Assembly (NCBI GenBank): GCA_902500705.1
Contig: CABVRR010000015.1
Location: forward strand, 1 to 50,355
Direction: 5' to 3'
Length of the DNA stretch: 50,355 nt
DNA from: an uncultured Nitrospira sp.
GTDB taxonomy: Bacteria; Nitrospirota; Nitrospiria; Nitrospirales; Nitrospiraceae
Below, piece by piece: positions 1-8,396 of the stretch. Numbering within the stretch: position 1 is the stretch's first letter; each line of letters begins with the position of its first letter. The translations under genes and the position numbers were made by a program. The notes under the pieces were generated by a model. It had not been told where the DNA came from. It searched no databases and was given only the letters and a program-made list of their open reading frames with translations.

Positions 1-2
1 AA

Positions 3-68
3 GTCGCGCGCATTCAGGTGGAAGAGCCGATCTACATCCGGCCCGCCGAACGCGTTACCTGGCTGTAA
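3..68 (+). CDS. C-terminal end of an upstream gene (partial)
   Basis: An open frame enters from the left edge and gives 21 residues ending ERVTWL before a TAA. The composition (alternating hydrophobic and charged residues) looks coding, and a strong terminator-like hairpin follows about 30 bases later. Too little remains to name the protein. Confidence 0.5.
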   Translation, partial: VARIQVEEPIYIRPAERVTWL

Positions 69-98
69 AACACTGATTCATTCGGATCAGGAGAATAG

Positions 99-128
99 GG
101 CGGAGCCCATATGGGCTCCGCCTCTTGT
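99..128 (+). terminator. Intrinsic terminator-like hairpin
   Basis: GGCGGAGCCC and GGGCTCCGCC form a perfect 10-bp stem around an ATAT loop, followed by the short T-rich stretch TCTTGT. It lies just after the stop of the partial gene at the left edge. The T tract is weak, so the element may depend on stem strength. Confidence 0.65.
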
Positions 129-411
129 ACTCAGGGAAATTCAGCTTCCAGCTTTGGCGAACAGATCAACTTCATTGAACTCCCAATAGATAGGCCTCTG
201 CCGTAGTATGGCTAGAGAGGGCCTTTCTCTCAAATTCAAAGTCCTTCCCTCGGTATCTCTAGTCGGCATACGTGCGCATTTCAGAAAATGCTAGAGCCGA
301 TGTATCCAGCTTCATCAGCCTTTTGGCTCCCCATCTCTGAATCTTCTGCGCACTTGACGAGATACACAGCGTCCAGTACAGTTTTAAGAAAGTGTTTAGG
401 CAGTCTTTTGT
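129..411. other. Intergenic stretch, no gene recognised
   Basis: Between the left-edge terminator and the first small gene I see only short overlapping open frames on both strands with no ribosome binding site or recognisable motif. It may hold the promoter of the next gene, but I found no convincing pair of hexamers. Confidence 0.4.
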
Positions 412-765
412 ATGCCATTGGGGAGTACTTCCGGCGTGACATCACATCAGCAGCAATCAGTCCCCTTTGCTGCACAGGCTATTCCCTTTGAGGAGTTTCT
501 CGCTTCGGGTAAACTTCCAGATGGCTATCTAGATAGCGAATATGTCGCCCAGCAATTTGTCGAGCGCCTTGTCCATTACATTCTTAGCGTTCCCTCAGGC
601 AGCTATTCTATGGCTCAGTTGAGCCAACTCTTGGAGCAACTTGATCCACGCACACAGGTCTTCTTCTTTAAACGCTTGAAGGAAACCAGTCCGGACTGTT
701 TGAAAGATTTTGCGTCTCTGTACTATGGATTTATGAACGAGTTTCACTCCCTCCTCTTCACATAA
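412..765 (+). CDS. Hypothetical small protein (117 aa)
   Basis: The product is a soluble acidic protein with no signal peptide or membrane segment; I do not recognise a family. The central part (VERLVHYIL, SQLLEQLD, VFFFKRLKE) has the amphipathic spacing of a small helical bundle. The ATG at 412 has no Shine-Dalgarno sequence. A GTG at 436 (codon 9) is preceded by GGGGAG at a good distance and may be the true start. It stands alone, and the next gene has its own promoter. Coding is likely from composition and length, but function is unknown. Confidence 0.55.
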   Translation: MPLGSTSGVTSHQQQSVPFAAQAIPFEEFLASGKLPDGYLDSEYVAQQFVERLVHYILSVPSGSYSMAQLSQLLEQLDPRTQVFFFKRLKETSPDCLKDFASLYYGFMNEFHSLLFT

Positions 766-787
766 AAGTCACAACAAAAAATACTCC

Positions 788-815
788 TTGTCGGGACTCC
801 AATCTCATGTATAAT
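788..815 (+). promoter_or_regulatory. Sigma-70-type promoter of the 845 gene
   Basis: TTGTCG (788-793) and a perfect TATAAT (810-815) are separated by 16 bases. The predicted start of transcription, about 822, lies just before a strong ribosome binding site (AAAGGAGAAGGAG) and the ATG at 845. Confidence 0.65.
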
Positions 816-844
816 TATGCTTCATCCAAAGGAGAAGGAGTATC

Positions 845-1213
845 ATGAATCCATCGTTACAAAGGGCCGTTACCAGTTTCTATAATTTGATTTATGAAGC
901 ACAGACCTTCGCCACCGCGATGGCACGAATCGATACCGCTGAGCAGGAACATTACGCCGGGCGTATTGAAGGCCTCAACTGGGTTCTCGATCGCTGCCAG
1001 GAACTGGAAGACATGGATACCAACCTTACACCGTCGTCGCTCCAGCGCATCTTGGGAGAGGTCAAGTCCGATTTAGAGCATGAGCTTTCTGTGCAGCGAA
1101 GAGAGAAAGGACGCCGCGCAGACGGACGGGAGGAAGCCCTTAATTTTGTTGCTGATTATCTCTCTAGTCTCATCACGGCCACAGAGATCGAATCCGCAAA
1201 AACTACGGTATAA
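845..1213 (+). CDS. Hypothetical helical protein (122 aa)
   Basis: This small cytoplasmic protein is rich in Glu, Arg and Leu and is predicted to be mostly alpha-helical. Helical stretches surround GLNWVLDRCQELEDMD, and a basic segment (RREKGRRADGREE) follows near residue 90. No domain is recognised. A consensus promoter and an excellent ribosome binding site precede the ATG, so expression is well supported. It appears to be monocistronic, with about 280 bases of apparently empty DNA behind it. A DNA-, RNA- or protein-binding role would be a guess. Confidence 0.7.
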   Translation: MNPSLQRAVTSFYNLIYEAQTFATAMARIDTAEQEHYAGRIEGLNWVLDRCQELEDMDTNLTPSSLQRILGEVKSDLEHELSVQRREKGRRADGREEALNFVADYLSSLITATEIESAKTTV

Positions 1214-1495
1214 GTAACGGTCTTTATTAATATGGGGTACCCGCTTCTCCTTGCGCCAAGAGGGTGTGGTTCCATTTTCATCACCACGTCTGCCTGGTCA
1301 ACGTGAATCATCATCTCTGGTGGCAGATGGTTGAGCTTTCCAGGCGGTTCCCGAATCACTTGCTACAGATCCTTGAAGGATGCATTCCTGCATAAGGCAA
1401 GGTCGCCCCAAAATAGCCTGTAGTATATGAGTGTAAGAGTTGGCAAAATCAAACAACCCTTGACCTCAACTTCAAGTTCTCACGACTATTAAATC

Positions 1496-1783
1496 ATGCT
1501 TCCCCCTTCGCGCAGGCCAAGTGCTCCATGGATGCAAGGAACTCACAGGACACCCCGAAATCGACCACGTCCCTCCACCGAAACTCCACAAGAGCAATTT
1601 GGCTCGCTCAACGCATCACTCCTATTCTGCCCTCGATGCCGCGTTGCTACACCCACGAGAGAGCGGCTCTTGCTCGTATTACCTACTGGAAATCTTTACG
1701 AATACCTCTGTGCTCATTGTGGGACGTCGACGGGATCAAAGACCGACAACCCCACCAAGACCGTTCATATCGTCGCTCCATAA
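1496..1783 (+). CDS. Small zinc-ribbon protein (95 aa)
   Basis: Two CxxC knuckles (CPRC at residues 45-48 and CAHC at 72-75) are spaced like a four-cysteine zinc ribbon, with a hydrophobic beta-like stretch (LLLVLPTGNLYEYL) between them. The first 35 residues are Pro/Arg/Thr rich and look disordered, so the real start may be further in. There is no clear ribosome binding site before the ATG. No enzymatic residues are visible; such ribbons usually bind nucleic acid or stabilise protein contacts. The other frames here also stay open but lack this motif. Confidence 0.55.
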   Translation: MLPPSRRPSAPWMQGTHRTPRNRPRPSTETPQEQFGSLNASLLFCPRCRVATPTRERLLLVLPTGNLYEYLCAHCGTSTGSKTDNPTKTVHIVAP

Positions 1784-2112
1784 CCTGAATACGCCAGGTT
1801 CCATCCCGACAGAGTTCAAGACTGTGGCCTGTCTTGCTCACATCGTCCCTCACCGTACAGCACTCAGGTGAAAGTCCTTCATGATGCGATTTGATCGCTT
1901 CTATTCGAATGCTGAGTTGTTGACATGGAGAAGGCGTGGAGGTGTCATTACAGGCTTCCTCAGAACAGAGTGAAATGAAACGATGGCTGTAAAAATCAAG
2001 GCTACGAGATGTGGTGCAAAGGACAGAGCAAACTCAAGGAGATACTCTGGTTAGAAACCGCTGATAATATTTCAACGGCGGAGAACGTAGAGCGCCCACG
2101 TGATTAATAAAT
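1784..2112. other. Intergenic stretch, nothing recognised
   Basis: About 330 bases with no convincing open frame on either strand and no clear hairpin or repeat. The neighbouring genes converge here (plus-strand zinc ribbon, minus-strand Trm112-like), so a terminator would be expected, but I do not see a canonical one. Confidence 0.4.
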
Positions 2113-2364
2113 TCAATCGAGAGGAATACCTTCTTCAATGAGCATGACCGGAATATTTTCCCGGATAGGATAAAGAATCTTCCGATCAGCACGTATCAGG
2201 CCACCATCGAGCTCAACAGACACAGGTCGTTTTCCAGAATTCATCAGCTCGCCACGAGCAATCGCCGCATTCAATTTTTGAATCATAGGGAGCTCAGCCA
2301 AACTCACCGCCTGCTTCGTTTCGGGGCAACAAAGAATCGCTAACAGTTCTTTATCGATACTCAT
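2113..2364 (-). CDS. Trm112 family protein
   Basis: The 83-residue product begins MSIDKELLAILCCPETK and ends with the block ILYPIRENIPVMLIEE. This is the Trm112/YcaR-type pattern: a CP near the N-terminus and a Y-P-I-x-x-x-I-P-V-M motif near the C-terminus. In bacteria the family consists of small zinc-ribbon-like proteins, sometimes partners of methyltransferases. An upstream ATG six bases earlier also exists, but GGAG sits only four bases before it and ten before the chosen ATG. The second CxxC of classical zinc-binding members is absent, so metal binding is doubtful. Confidence 0.85.
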   Translation of the reverse strand: MSIDKELLAILCCPETKQAVSLAELPMIQKLNAAIARGELMNSGKRPVSVELDGGLIRADRKILYPIRENIPVMLIEEGIPLD

Positions 2365-2496
2365 GACCATTGATCTCCAACTGTGTCACACGCAAATAGA
2401 ATAATCAATTAAGCGCCCCAAGCGCAAGCTGGATATGAATGCCCCATCCCACGGCATTTCTGCTACACTGAATGCGTTTTCACGGGAATATCTCGG

Positions 2497-3105
2497 ATGA
2501 TCAAAGCATTCTGGAAAACTTGCATGACCGGTCTGATTGTTTTGGTTCCGGCATGGGTTACATTCTTGATCCTGTCCACTCTTTTTTCAACATTGGACGG
2601 GCTAGTCGGTCGATATATGCTGGATCCTACTCCTGGCCTTGGCTTGCTCCTACTAGTCACCCTTCTGATTCTTGTCGGTCTGATTGCCGATCATGTGATC
2701 GGACAAAACCTCTTTGAACGCATCGAACGTCGGATAGAGCAAATCCCTTTGGTACAAAGTATTTATCTTACGCTGAAAGGCATGACAGACATCCTGAACT
2801 TTCGTTCTCGCTTTGGACGCAGCAAGGTCGTTGCGTTTCCGTTTCCCCGCGATGGATGTTGGGCATTGGGATTTATCATGGGGGCCGCGCCTCCGTCGGT
2901 ACAAGTTGAACCTTCCCATACGCTTTTCATGGTGTTCATTCCGACAGCGATTCACCCTTTCACTGGGTTTCTTGCCTTCATCCCGGAACATGCGCTGCGG
3001 CCGATCAATCTTCCGGTCGAAGAGGCTATGAAAATGGAGTTTTCAGCCGGCTTCTACAAGCCTCCACATGGATGGCTTGGCACATCGCCATCGCTTCCTT
3101 CATAA
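2497..3105 (+). CDS. DUF502 family membrane protein
   Basis: This 202-residue protein has two N-terminal membrane segments (about residues 8-32 and 47-68) followed by a soluble domain. The run IPLVQSIYLTLKG and the later FIPTAIHPFTGFLAFIP are hallmarks of DUF502 proteins, whose biochemical role is not established. It is the first gene of a tight plus-strand group: the acetyltransferase starts 3 bases after its stop and a lipoprotein follows that. The start is supported by GGGAA a short distance upstream. The family assignment is firm; the function is open. Confidence 0.85.
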   Translation: MIKAFWKTCMTGLIVLVPAWVTFLILSTLFSTLDGLVGRYMLDPTPGLGLLLLVTLLILVGLIADHVIGQNLFERIERRIEQIPLVQSIYLTLKGMTDILNFRSRFGRSKVVAFPFPRDGCWALGFIMGAAPPSVQVEPSHTLFMVFIPTAIHPFTGFLAFIPEHALRPINLPVEEAMKMEFSAGFYKPPHGWLGTSPSLPS

Positions 3106-3108
3106 GAC

Positions 3109-3609
3109 ATGAGGCCTGAGAGCATCACTATCAGACCGGCCGTCTGGGACGACGCGGACACCATCATCGAGTTCAATAAAGCGATGGCACTCGAAACAGA
3201 GAGCCGCCGACTCGATCTTGCCACACTGCGTAAAGGGGTCCTTGCGTGCTTAGGCAGTTCCGAGCATGGGTTCTATATCGTCGCCGAATTATCAGAGGAC
3301 CGGAGCCCCGAACCAATCGGCCAGCTTATGATTACATATGAGTGGAGCGACTGGCGGAATGGCGTCTTTTGGTGGATTCAGAGCGTCTATGTCGCACCTG
3401 ACCGGCGAGGATTAGGGGTGTTTCGAACCATGTATAATCATATCGTTGTAAAAGCCAAAGCGGACTCGCGAGTCTGCGGAATTCGATTATATGTCGAACG
3501 AGACAATCATAACGCCCAAGGTGTCTACCAACGCGTAGGACTGACTCCGTCGGTCTATACGGTATTCGAACAAGATTTCGTCCTTGGACATGACACGTCC
3601 ACGCCATAG
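3109..3609 (+). CDS. GNAT family N-acetyltransferase
   Basis: The 166-residue product has the GNAT fold signature. The N-terminal beta strand is ITIRPAVWDDADTIIEFN, and the acetyl-CoA-binding motif A is SVYVAPDRRGLGVFRTMY near residues 90-108 (R-R-G-L-G-V). The C-terminal motif B carries an N-x-x-A-Q-x-x-Y pattern (HNAQGVYQRVG). It would transfer an acetyl group from acetyl-CoA to an amine that cannot be named from sequence. It starts 3 bases after the DUF502 stop, so it is probably cotranscribed and translationally coupled. Confidence 0.9.
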   Translation: MRPESITIRPAVWDDADTIIEFNKAMALETESRRLDLATLRKGVLACLGSSEHGFYIVAELSEDRSPEPIGQLMITYEWSDWRNGVFWWIQSVYVAPDRRGLGVFRTMYNHIVVKAKADSRVCGIRLYVERDNHNAQGVYQRVGLTPSVYTVFEQDFVLGHDTSTP

Positions 3610-3628
3610 ATATAGATAAGGAGTTCCT

Positions 3629-4015
3629 ATGAAACAACTCGTTTGCTGTTTGCTTGGTCTCTCGATGGTCGCTGTATTATCTCAAGGATGCGCCTTTATT
3701 CGAGGAAACTATGGGGAAGAACTCGGACAAGGTGATGTGACTTCGATCCAAAAAGGCGTCAGCACGAGGGCAGATGTCGCTGCAGTCTTAGGCGCACCAG
3801 ACCGTATTATTGGTGCGAATGATCGAGAAATATTTCATTACTACCACTACGATGTGAAATCTGGATCCGTGTTCATTTTTTCTCGCACCAACATCAAAAG
3901 TGATGATACGTATGTCATCTTTAATGGAGCCGGAATAGTAGAAGAAGTCGTCTCTGGAAAACGAAAAGGTCCCTTAGAGTTTCAGTTTTGGCCCTTCGAC
4001 TGGCCCTTCAACTGA
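3629..4015 (+). CDS. BamE/SmpA-like lipoprotein
   Basis: The 128-residue precursor has a short signal peptide and a lipobox ending at Cys21 (LSQGC), so it should be lipid-anchored in the envelope. The region around KGVSTRADVAAVLGAPDRI matches the helix and glycine turn of BamE/SmpA-OmlA proteins (G-x-T/S-x-x-x-V-x-x-x-L-G-x-P). A strong AAGGAG precedes the ATG. It sits 19 bases after the acetyltransferase and is followed by a second lipoprotein of similar design, suggesting an old duplication. Whether it takes part in the BAM complex is unknown. Confidence 0.75.
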   Translation: MKQLVCCLLGLSMVAVLSQGCAFIRGNYGEELGQGDVTSIQKGVSTRADVAAVLGAPDRIIGANDREIFHYYHYDVKSGSVFIFSRTNIKSDDTYVIFNGAGIVEEVVSGKRKGPLEFQFWPFDWPFN

Positions 4016-4029
4016 TTTCTTATGCTGCT

Positions 4030-4476
4030 ATGACGATGCTGCGAAATGTGTCTATTTATCTGATCTTAGCACTGACGTTTGTGTCCTTGGACGGATGTTC
4101 TCAAGGACCTCTAATATGGCGACGAGTGACGCTGAATCAACCTATTTCTAGCGGAGATGTGGTCTTCATCGTACCCGGCAAGACTGATATCACGGCGGTC
4201 GCTGAGAGACTGGGTGCGCCAAACGAGATTCTCACCTCACAAGGTGGAATCGTAACGCGTTACTATTTTGCAGATGGAAAATATTTCAAAGCGAATTACG
4301 GATGGGGATTTCGCTTTCTCATCCCCTTCTTTTCACCTGACCTCGATTTGGGAGGTGGTGGAATAGGTCGGGATGTCTTCCAGGTAACCTATGACCAGCA
4401 CTGGCGTGTTCGTGATCATGCGTTTGCGTTCCATTCACGCTCGTCCGAATTCATGGTGTGGCCGTTTAAAGACTGA
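4030..4476 (+). CDS. Second BamE/SmpA-like lipoprotein
   Basis: From the ATG at 4030 the product is 148 residues, with a signal peptide and lipobox ending at Cys23 (SLDGC). The segment PGKTDITAVAERLGAPNEIL repeats the BamE-like helix and G-A-P turn of the preceding lipoprotein. A Gly-rich stretch (LDLGGGGIGRD) and a C-terminal beta-rich part follow. A longer reading from 3988 would overlap the previous gene and spoil the signal peptide, so I chose the internal ATG; 4036 is also possible. It probably belongs to the same operon. Confidence 0.7.
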   Translation: MTMLRNVSIYLILALTFVSLDGCSQGPLIWRRVTLNQPISSGDVVFIVPGKTDITAVAERLGAPNEILTSQGGIVTRYYFADGKYFKANYGWGFRFLIPFFSPDLDLGGGGIGRDVFQVTYDQHWRVRDHAFAFHSRSSEFMVWPFKD

Positions 4477-4491
4477 GCTCATCTGGTTCAA

Positions 4492-4520
4492 TTGCCGCAT
4501 GGTATGAGTATGGATATAAT
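4492..4520 (+). promoter_or_regulatory. Sigma-70-type promoter giving a near-leaderless mRNA
   Basis: TTGCCG (4492-4497) and a perfect TATAAT (4515-4520) are separated by exactly 17 bases. Transcription should begin about 4527-4528, only one or two bases before the ATG at 4529, and no Shine-Dalgarno sequence precedes that ATG. Confidence 0.6.
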
Positions 4521-4528
4521 GACGATCC

Positions 4529-5383
4529 ATGGAACCAGATTCCTCTGATCGCGACACAGACCTTCGCGCGGACGTCGTCTCTTCTTCCTATATTCCGGCC
4601 GATCAGGATGCCGAATTTCTTCAGCGGGATGAGCTGCGTCCCATTCGAATCGGACTCGAGCTGCTGAAGCCAGAGCTCATTCAACAAGAAGAACATATCA
4701 GGTCCACTATTGTGGTCTTCGGCAGTGCGCGGCTTCACGAGCCGGATGTGGCAAAGCAGGCGTTGCACAAGGCGGAAGCAGAAGCCGCTCGTGCTCCGGG
4801 TGATCCGGCTCGCCAGCAGCAAGTCGCCATTGCCAGACGGAAGCTCGAGCTCGCTGCGTATTACGACGTGGCGAGAGAATTCAGCCGATTGGTCTCATCG
4901 ACCTGTCAGATCAACGGCCTTTGTGACTACGTGATTGTGACCGGTGGCGGTCCAGGCATCATGGAAGCGGCCAACCGAGGGGCGGCTGATGTGAACGCCA
5001 AATCAATCGGTCTCAACATTACTTTGCCGCATGAACAACACCCGAACTGCTACATCACGCCGAAACTCAGTTTTCAGTTTCGCTACTTTGCGATCAGGAA
5101 AATGCATTTTCTCATCCGGGCCAAGGCGCTCGTCGCCTTCCCGGGGGGATTCGGCACCCTGGACGAATTGTTCGAAACGCTGACCCTCCTGCAAACGGGC
5201 AAGACCGACAAAGTCCTCGTCGTATTGGTCGGGCGGGACTTTTGGGAACGGTTGATCAATTGGCAGCTGCTTGTCGAGTACGGACTGATCGCACAACAGG
5301 ACCTTGAGCTGTTCCATTATGCTGAAACGGCTCAGCAAGCCTGGGACTTAATCGCACGCCACAATGGAGTCACCTCACCATGA
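4529..5383 (+). CDS. LOG family nucleotide phosphoribohydrolase
   Basis: The 284-residue protein carries both LOG-family signatures: GGGPGIMEAANRGA (about residues 139-152) and PGGFGTLDELFE (from about 205). It also has IVVFGSAR at the first beta strand of the Rossmann-like fold. LOG proteins, often misnamed lysine decarboxylases, cleave nucleoside 5'-monophosphates at the base-ribose bond, or are related nucleotide-binding proteins. The N-terminal 55 residues and the basic helical insertion after SARLHEPD are typical of the longer bacterial subgroup. Its stop overlaps the start of the next gene (ATGA). Confidence 0.88.
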   Translation: MEPDSSDRDTDLRADVVSSSYIPADQDAEFLQRDELRPIRIGLELLKPELIQQEEHIRSTIVVFGSARLHEPDVAKQALHKAEAEAARAPGDPARQQQVAIARRKLELAAYYDVAREFSRLVSSTCQINGLCDYVIVTGGGPGIMEAANRGAADVNAKSIGLNITLPHEQHPNCYITPKLSFQFRYFAIRKMHFLIRAKALVAFPGGFGTLDELFETLTLLQTGKTDKVLVVLVGRDFWERLINWQLLVEYGLIAQQDLELFHYAETAQQAWDLIARHNGVTSP

Positions 5384-6777
5384 AACTCTCATTCTACGGC
5401 GCCGCTCGTTCAGTCACCGGAAGCCGACATTTGGTAGAAGTACCGGGGTTTCGATTCTTGTTCGACTGTGGAATGTTTCAGGGGCGACGTGAAGAAACAG
5501 TTCGACGAAACCGAGACTTCGGCTTTGAGCCAAAGTCCGTGGGAGCGGTCCTGCTCTCACATGCCCATATCGACCATTCAGGAGCCCTACCGGTCTTGCC
5601 CAAGCAGGGTTTTTCAGGGAAGGTCTATCTTACCAGGGCATCCGCTGACCTCGCAGGCATTATGCTTGAGGATTCGGCACGGGTACAAGAAAACGACTGT
5701 CGGTACGTCAATAAGCAAGAAAAAAGACGAGGGAAGACATGCATCCAGCCGATTTACGACGGCAACGACGTTAAAAAGACCATCAGACGTTTTGAAGGCA
5801 GTCGATATGGAGATCAATTAAAAATCGCGCCCCGTGTCACGGCCTCGTTTCACGACGCCGGACATATCTTGGGATCCGCCGCCGTTCGCGTGAAATATAC
5901 GGGGCGTGGGAACAGCACGACGGTTCTATTCAGCGGCGACTTGGGTCGATCCCATATGCCGATTCTGCGTGATCCCGAACCACCGCCCTCTTGCGACGTC
6001 TTGATTCTCGAATCAACGTACGGCGATCGACTGCACGAGCAGGTCGGCGAGGAAATGAAACAAAAGGCTCAGGATCTTTTAAACCATGCACGGATCCACA
6101 AAAGTAAGATCATCGTGCCGGCCTTTGCAGTGGGAAGAACGCAGGAATTAGTCATGCGGATTAAGGAGTTGGTCGGTGAAGGCCGCGTGGACCCGGTTCC
6201 GATTTATATCGACTCGCCGCTGGCCCTGAAAGCCACAGACGTATTTAAGCGACATCCTGAGTGTTACGATGAGGAGACGCTCAAAACCTTCTCGTCCGAC
6301 CGCGATGTTTTTGGATCCCGGTACATTCACTTCATTTCGTCGCAGGAGGACAGTAAGCGGCTCAACGCCATGCGTGGTCCTTGTGTGATTATTTCTTCAT
6401 CCGGTATGTGCGAAGGCGGTCGGGTCATCCACCATCTCAAGCACGCCATTCAGGATGAGGCGAACGTCATCGTGTTTGTCGGCTTTCAAGCCGAACATAC
6501 GCTCGGACGCAAGCTCGTGGAAGGGTGGGATGTGGTGCCGATCTTCGGCGTGCCGACACCACGCCGCGCACAAATCGTCAAGCTCAATGGCCTGTCCGCC
6601 CACGCCGATCGCCATGACCTGCTGGCCTATGTGCGGGCGATCAATCCGCGCCCCAGCATCATCTTCGTGGTGCATGGCGAAGAAAAGCAGGCCCTTTCGC
6701 TGGGTACTGCAATTCAAACAGAACATCCGGCAATCGATGTACGGATTCCACATTATGGCAGCACACATGAGGTTTAG
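5380..6777 (+). CDS. MBL-fold beta-CASP RNase-like protein
   Basis: The 465-residue protein opens with FYGAARSVTGSRHLVE, carries the metal-binding HAHIDHSG motif near residues 61-68, and has a later H-D-A-G-H-I-L-G-S block. A beta-CASP insertion follows (VPAFAVGRTQEL, then IISSSGMCEGGRVIHHL), and the C-terminal GLSAHADRHDLL is the usual RMMBL segment. Relatives are zinc-dependent RNA-processing nucleases similar to CPSF73 and the bacterial YsgA/MBL group. It overlaps the LOG gene by four bases, so the two are translationally coupled. The exact RNA substrate cannot be inferred. Confidence 0.9.
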   Translation: MKLSFYGAARSVTGSRHLVEVPGFRFLFDCGMFQGRREETVRRNRDFGFEPKSVGAVLLSHAHIDHSGALPVLPKQGFSGKVYLTRASADLAGIMLEDSARVQENDCRYVNKQEKRRGKTCIQPIYDGNDVKKTIRRFEGSRYGDQLKIAPRVTASFHDAGHILGSAAVRVKYTGRGNSTTVLFSGDLGRSHMPILRDPEPPPSCDVLILESTYGDRLHEQVGEEMKQKAQDLLNHARIHKSKIIVPAFAVGRTQELVMRIKELVGEGRVDPVPIYIDSPLALKATDVFKRHPECYDEETLKTFSSDRDVFGSRYIHFISSQEDSKRLNAMRGPCVIISSSGMCEGGRVIHHLKHAIQDEANVIVFVGFQAEHTLGRKLVEGWDVVPIFGVPTPRRAQIVKLNGLSAHADRHDLLAYVRAINPRPSIIFVVHGEEKQALSLGTAIQTEHPAIDVRIPHYGSTHEV

Positions 6778-7996
6778 AGCGGCGTCTTCCTTGCCTGCCA
6801 CGAGAAGAAGATTAGCGTTGCTGCTCATCTTGTCGTCCATTGTCGCTCCGATCACAGGGTGTCTTTCCATAGCCGCCGCCGAGCCTGAACAAGCACGCAA
6901 GCGCCTGAGGGAGTTGGGCATCGTCATCGGTCGGTATCAGACGGGCCCCTTCAACGCCATTACTGATGTCGAAGGAGTGAAAGTCGGCCACCAGACGCTC
7001 ATACAGGGAGAAGGTCTTCTCAAGCCTGGTGAGGGGCCGGTACGTACTGGTGTGACGGTTGTCATTCCTCGTGACGATGTCTGGCATAAAAAAGTGTCCG
7101 CCGGATCCTTCGTGCTGAACGGGACCGGGGAGATGACCGGCCTCTCGTGGGTTGCAGAGTCAGGCTTTCTCGAATACCCCATTGCACTCACGAACACGCT
7201 GAACATCCCACGTGTCGCAAACGGCGTGATGAGCTGGATGATCAAGCAATATCCGGCCATCGGTATCGAAGACGATACGCTGACACCGGTCGTTGCCGAA
7301 TGCGACGACGGACGGCTGAACGATATACAAGGGCGACATGTGTCGGAACAAGACGTCGTCACGGCACTCGACGGGGCCGTCGGTGGTCCGGTGACGGAAG
7401 GCACGGTCGGTGCCGGTACCGGCATGGTGTCCTATGGATTCAAAGGGGGAATCGGAACTGCGTCGAGAAGGTTACCGGTGGAAGAAGGCGGCTATACCGT
7501 CGGCGTGCTCGTAAACGCAAACCATGGCCGAAGACCGGAGTTGGTCGTCGCCGGCGTGTCGGTCGGAAAATTGTACGATCCACCAGCACAGATGTCGGGG
7601 GCGCTCTTACCAGGACAGAGCGAAGGCTCCATCATCATCGTCGTCGCCACCGATGCCCCGCTCGACAGTCGGCAACTCACGCGGCTGGCCAAGCGCGCCG
7701 CGCTCGGTCTGGCCCGCACCGGTTCGACGGCACGGCACAGCAGCGGTGATTTCATGCTGGCGTTCTCTACGGCGAATGTCATCCCGCACTATCCAAAAGA
7801 ATCGACCTACAGTTTGATTCATCTTGCCGACACCCATCTGAATCCGGTGATCTCAGCCACGGTCGAGGCCACCGAAGAAGCAATCCTCAACGCACTGACG
7901 ATGGCCACCACGGTTGTCGGCCGCGACGACCGCCGTATCGACGCGATCGATCTCACCCGCCTCACGACACTTCTGTCCAAGGCGCGACACAACTGA
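6767..7996 (+). CDS. P1 family (DmpA-like) peptidase, probable lipoprotein
   Basis: The 409-residue protein has a signal peptide with lipobox ITGC and then the P1/S58 fold (ITDVEGVKVGH, GTGEMTGLSWV, VGAGTGMVSYGFKGG). DmpA-type enzymes cleave themselves between Gly and Ser to expose an N-terminal nucleophile. Here Gly287-Ser288 in EGSIIIVVATDAPL fits, leaving a beta chain of about 120 residues, as in known members. They act as N-terminal aminopeptidases or amidases. The start at 6767 lies inside the end of the upstream gene; longer readings would run through that gene out of frame. Confidence 0.88.
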   Translation: MRFRAASSLPATRRRLALLLILSSIVAPITGCLSIAAAEPEQARKRLRELGIVIGRYQTGPFNAITDVEGVKVGHQTLIQGEGLLKPGEGPVRTGVTVVIPRDDVWHKKVSAGSFVLNGTGEMTGLSWVAESGFLEYPIALTNTLNIPRVANGVMSWMIKQYPAIGIEDDTLTPVVAECDDGRLNDIQGRHVSEQDVVTALDGAVGGPVTEGTVGAGTGMVSYGFKGGIGTASRRLPVEEGGYTVGVLVNANHGRRPELVVAGVSVGKLYDPPAQMSGALLPGQSEGSIIIVVATDAPLDSRQLTRLAKRAALGLARTGSTARHSSGDFMLAFSTANVIPHYPKESTYSLIHLADTHLNPVISATVEATEEAILNALTMATTVVGRDDRRIDAIDLTRLTTLLSKARHN

Positions 7997-8092
7997 CAAC
8001 GGAGCATTTCACCACGCGGTGCAAGATGAGTGATGCTTGCAAATGTGACGACTCACTCGCTATTCTGCGGATCGTTAACCAGGAGGGACGGC

Positions 8093-8320
8093 ATGGGCGA
8101 CTATCAAATCGGTGGGGGGTTGCAGCTCATGACGGCGGTGCAAAAGACCGAAGCCTTTGCCGAGTTCCTCAAAGCACGAATGACGCACGCCTTGGAAACT
8201 GAAGATCCGACAGAGCTGCATTACCTTCTGGCGCAAGTCGACGACTACCATTCGTATCTGTGGCGATATTATAAAAAGCTCGCGCAGACTCGATCCCAAC
8301 GGATGGATCCGGGGGTCTGA
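8093..8320 (+). CDS. Hypothetical small protein (75 aa)
   Basis: The ATG at 8093 is preceded by AGGAGGG at ideal spacing, which decides it over the open frame that extends back to 8030. The product is a soluble helical protein with an aromatic, basic segment (DDYHSYLWRYYKKLAQ). No family is recognised. It lies between the P1 peptidase and the FIST gene on the same strand, with gaps of about 100 and 76 bases, so operon membership is uncertain. Confidence 0.65.
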   Translation: MGDYQIGGGLQLMTAVQKTEAFAEFLKARMTHALETEDPTELHYLLAQVDDYHSYLWRYYKKLAQTRSQRMDPGV

Positions 8321-8396
8321 CTCTCGACGCGCTCAGGGCTGGTCCCTCTGTAGTCATGTCGGGCTCATCCGCTTTTCCTCAACACGAGGCACGGCA

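Noticed and set aside
1156-1359. 67-codon minus-strand open frame (PPEMMIHVDQADVVMKMEPH)
   Set aside because: It has protein-like stretches but overlaps the 3' end of the plus-strand gene at 845-1213 and has no clear ribosome binding site or family motif.
6455-6766. Upstream extension of the P1 peptidase frame
   Set aside because: It runs through the coding sequence of the beta-CASP gene in another frame and would bury the signal peptide and lipobox.
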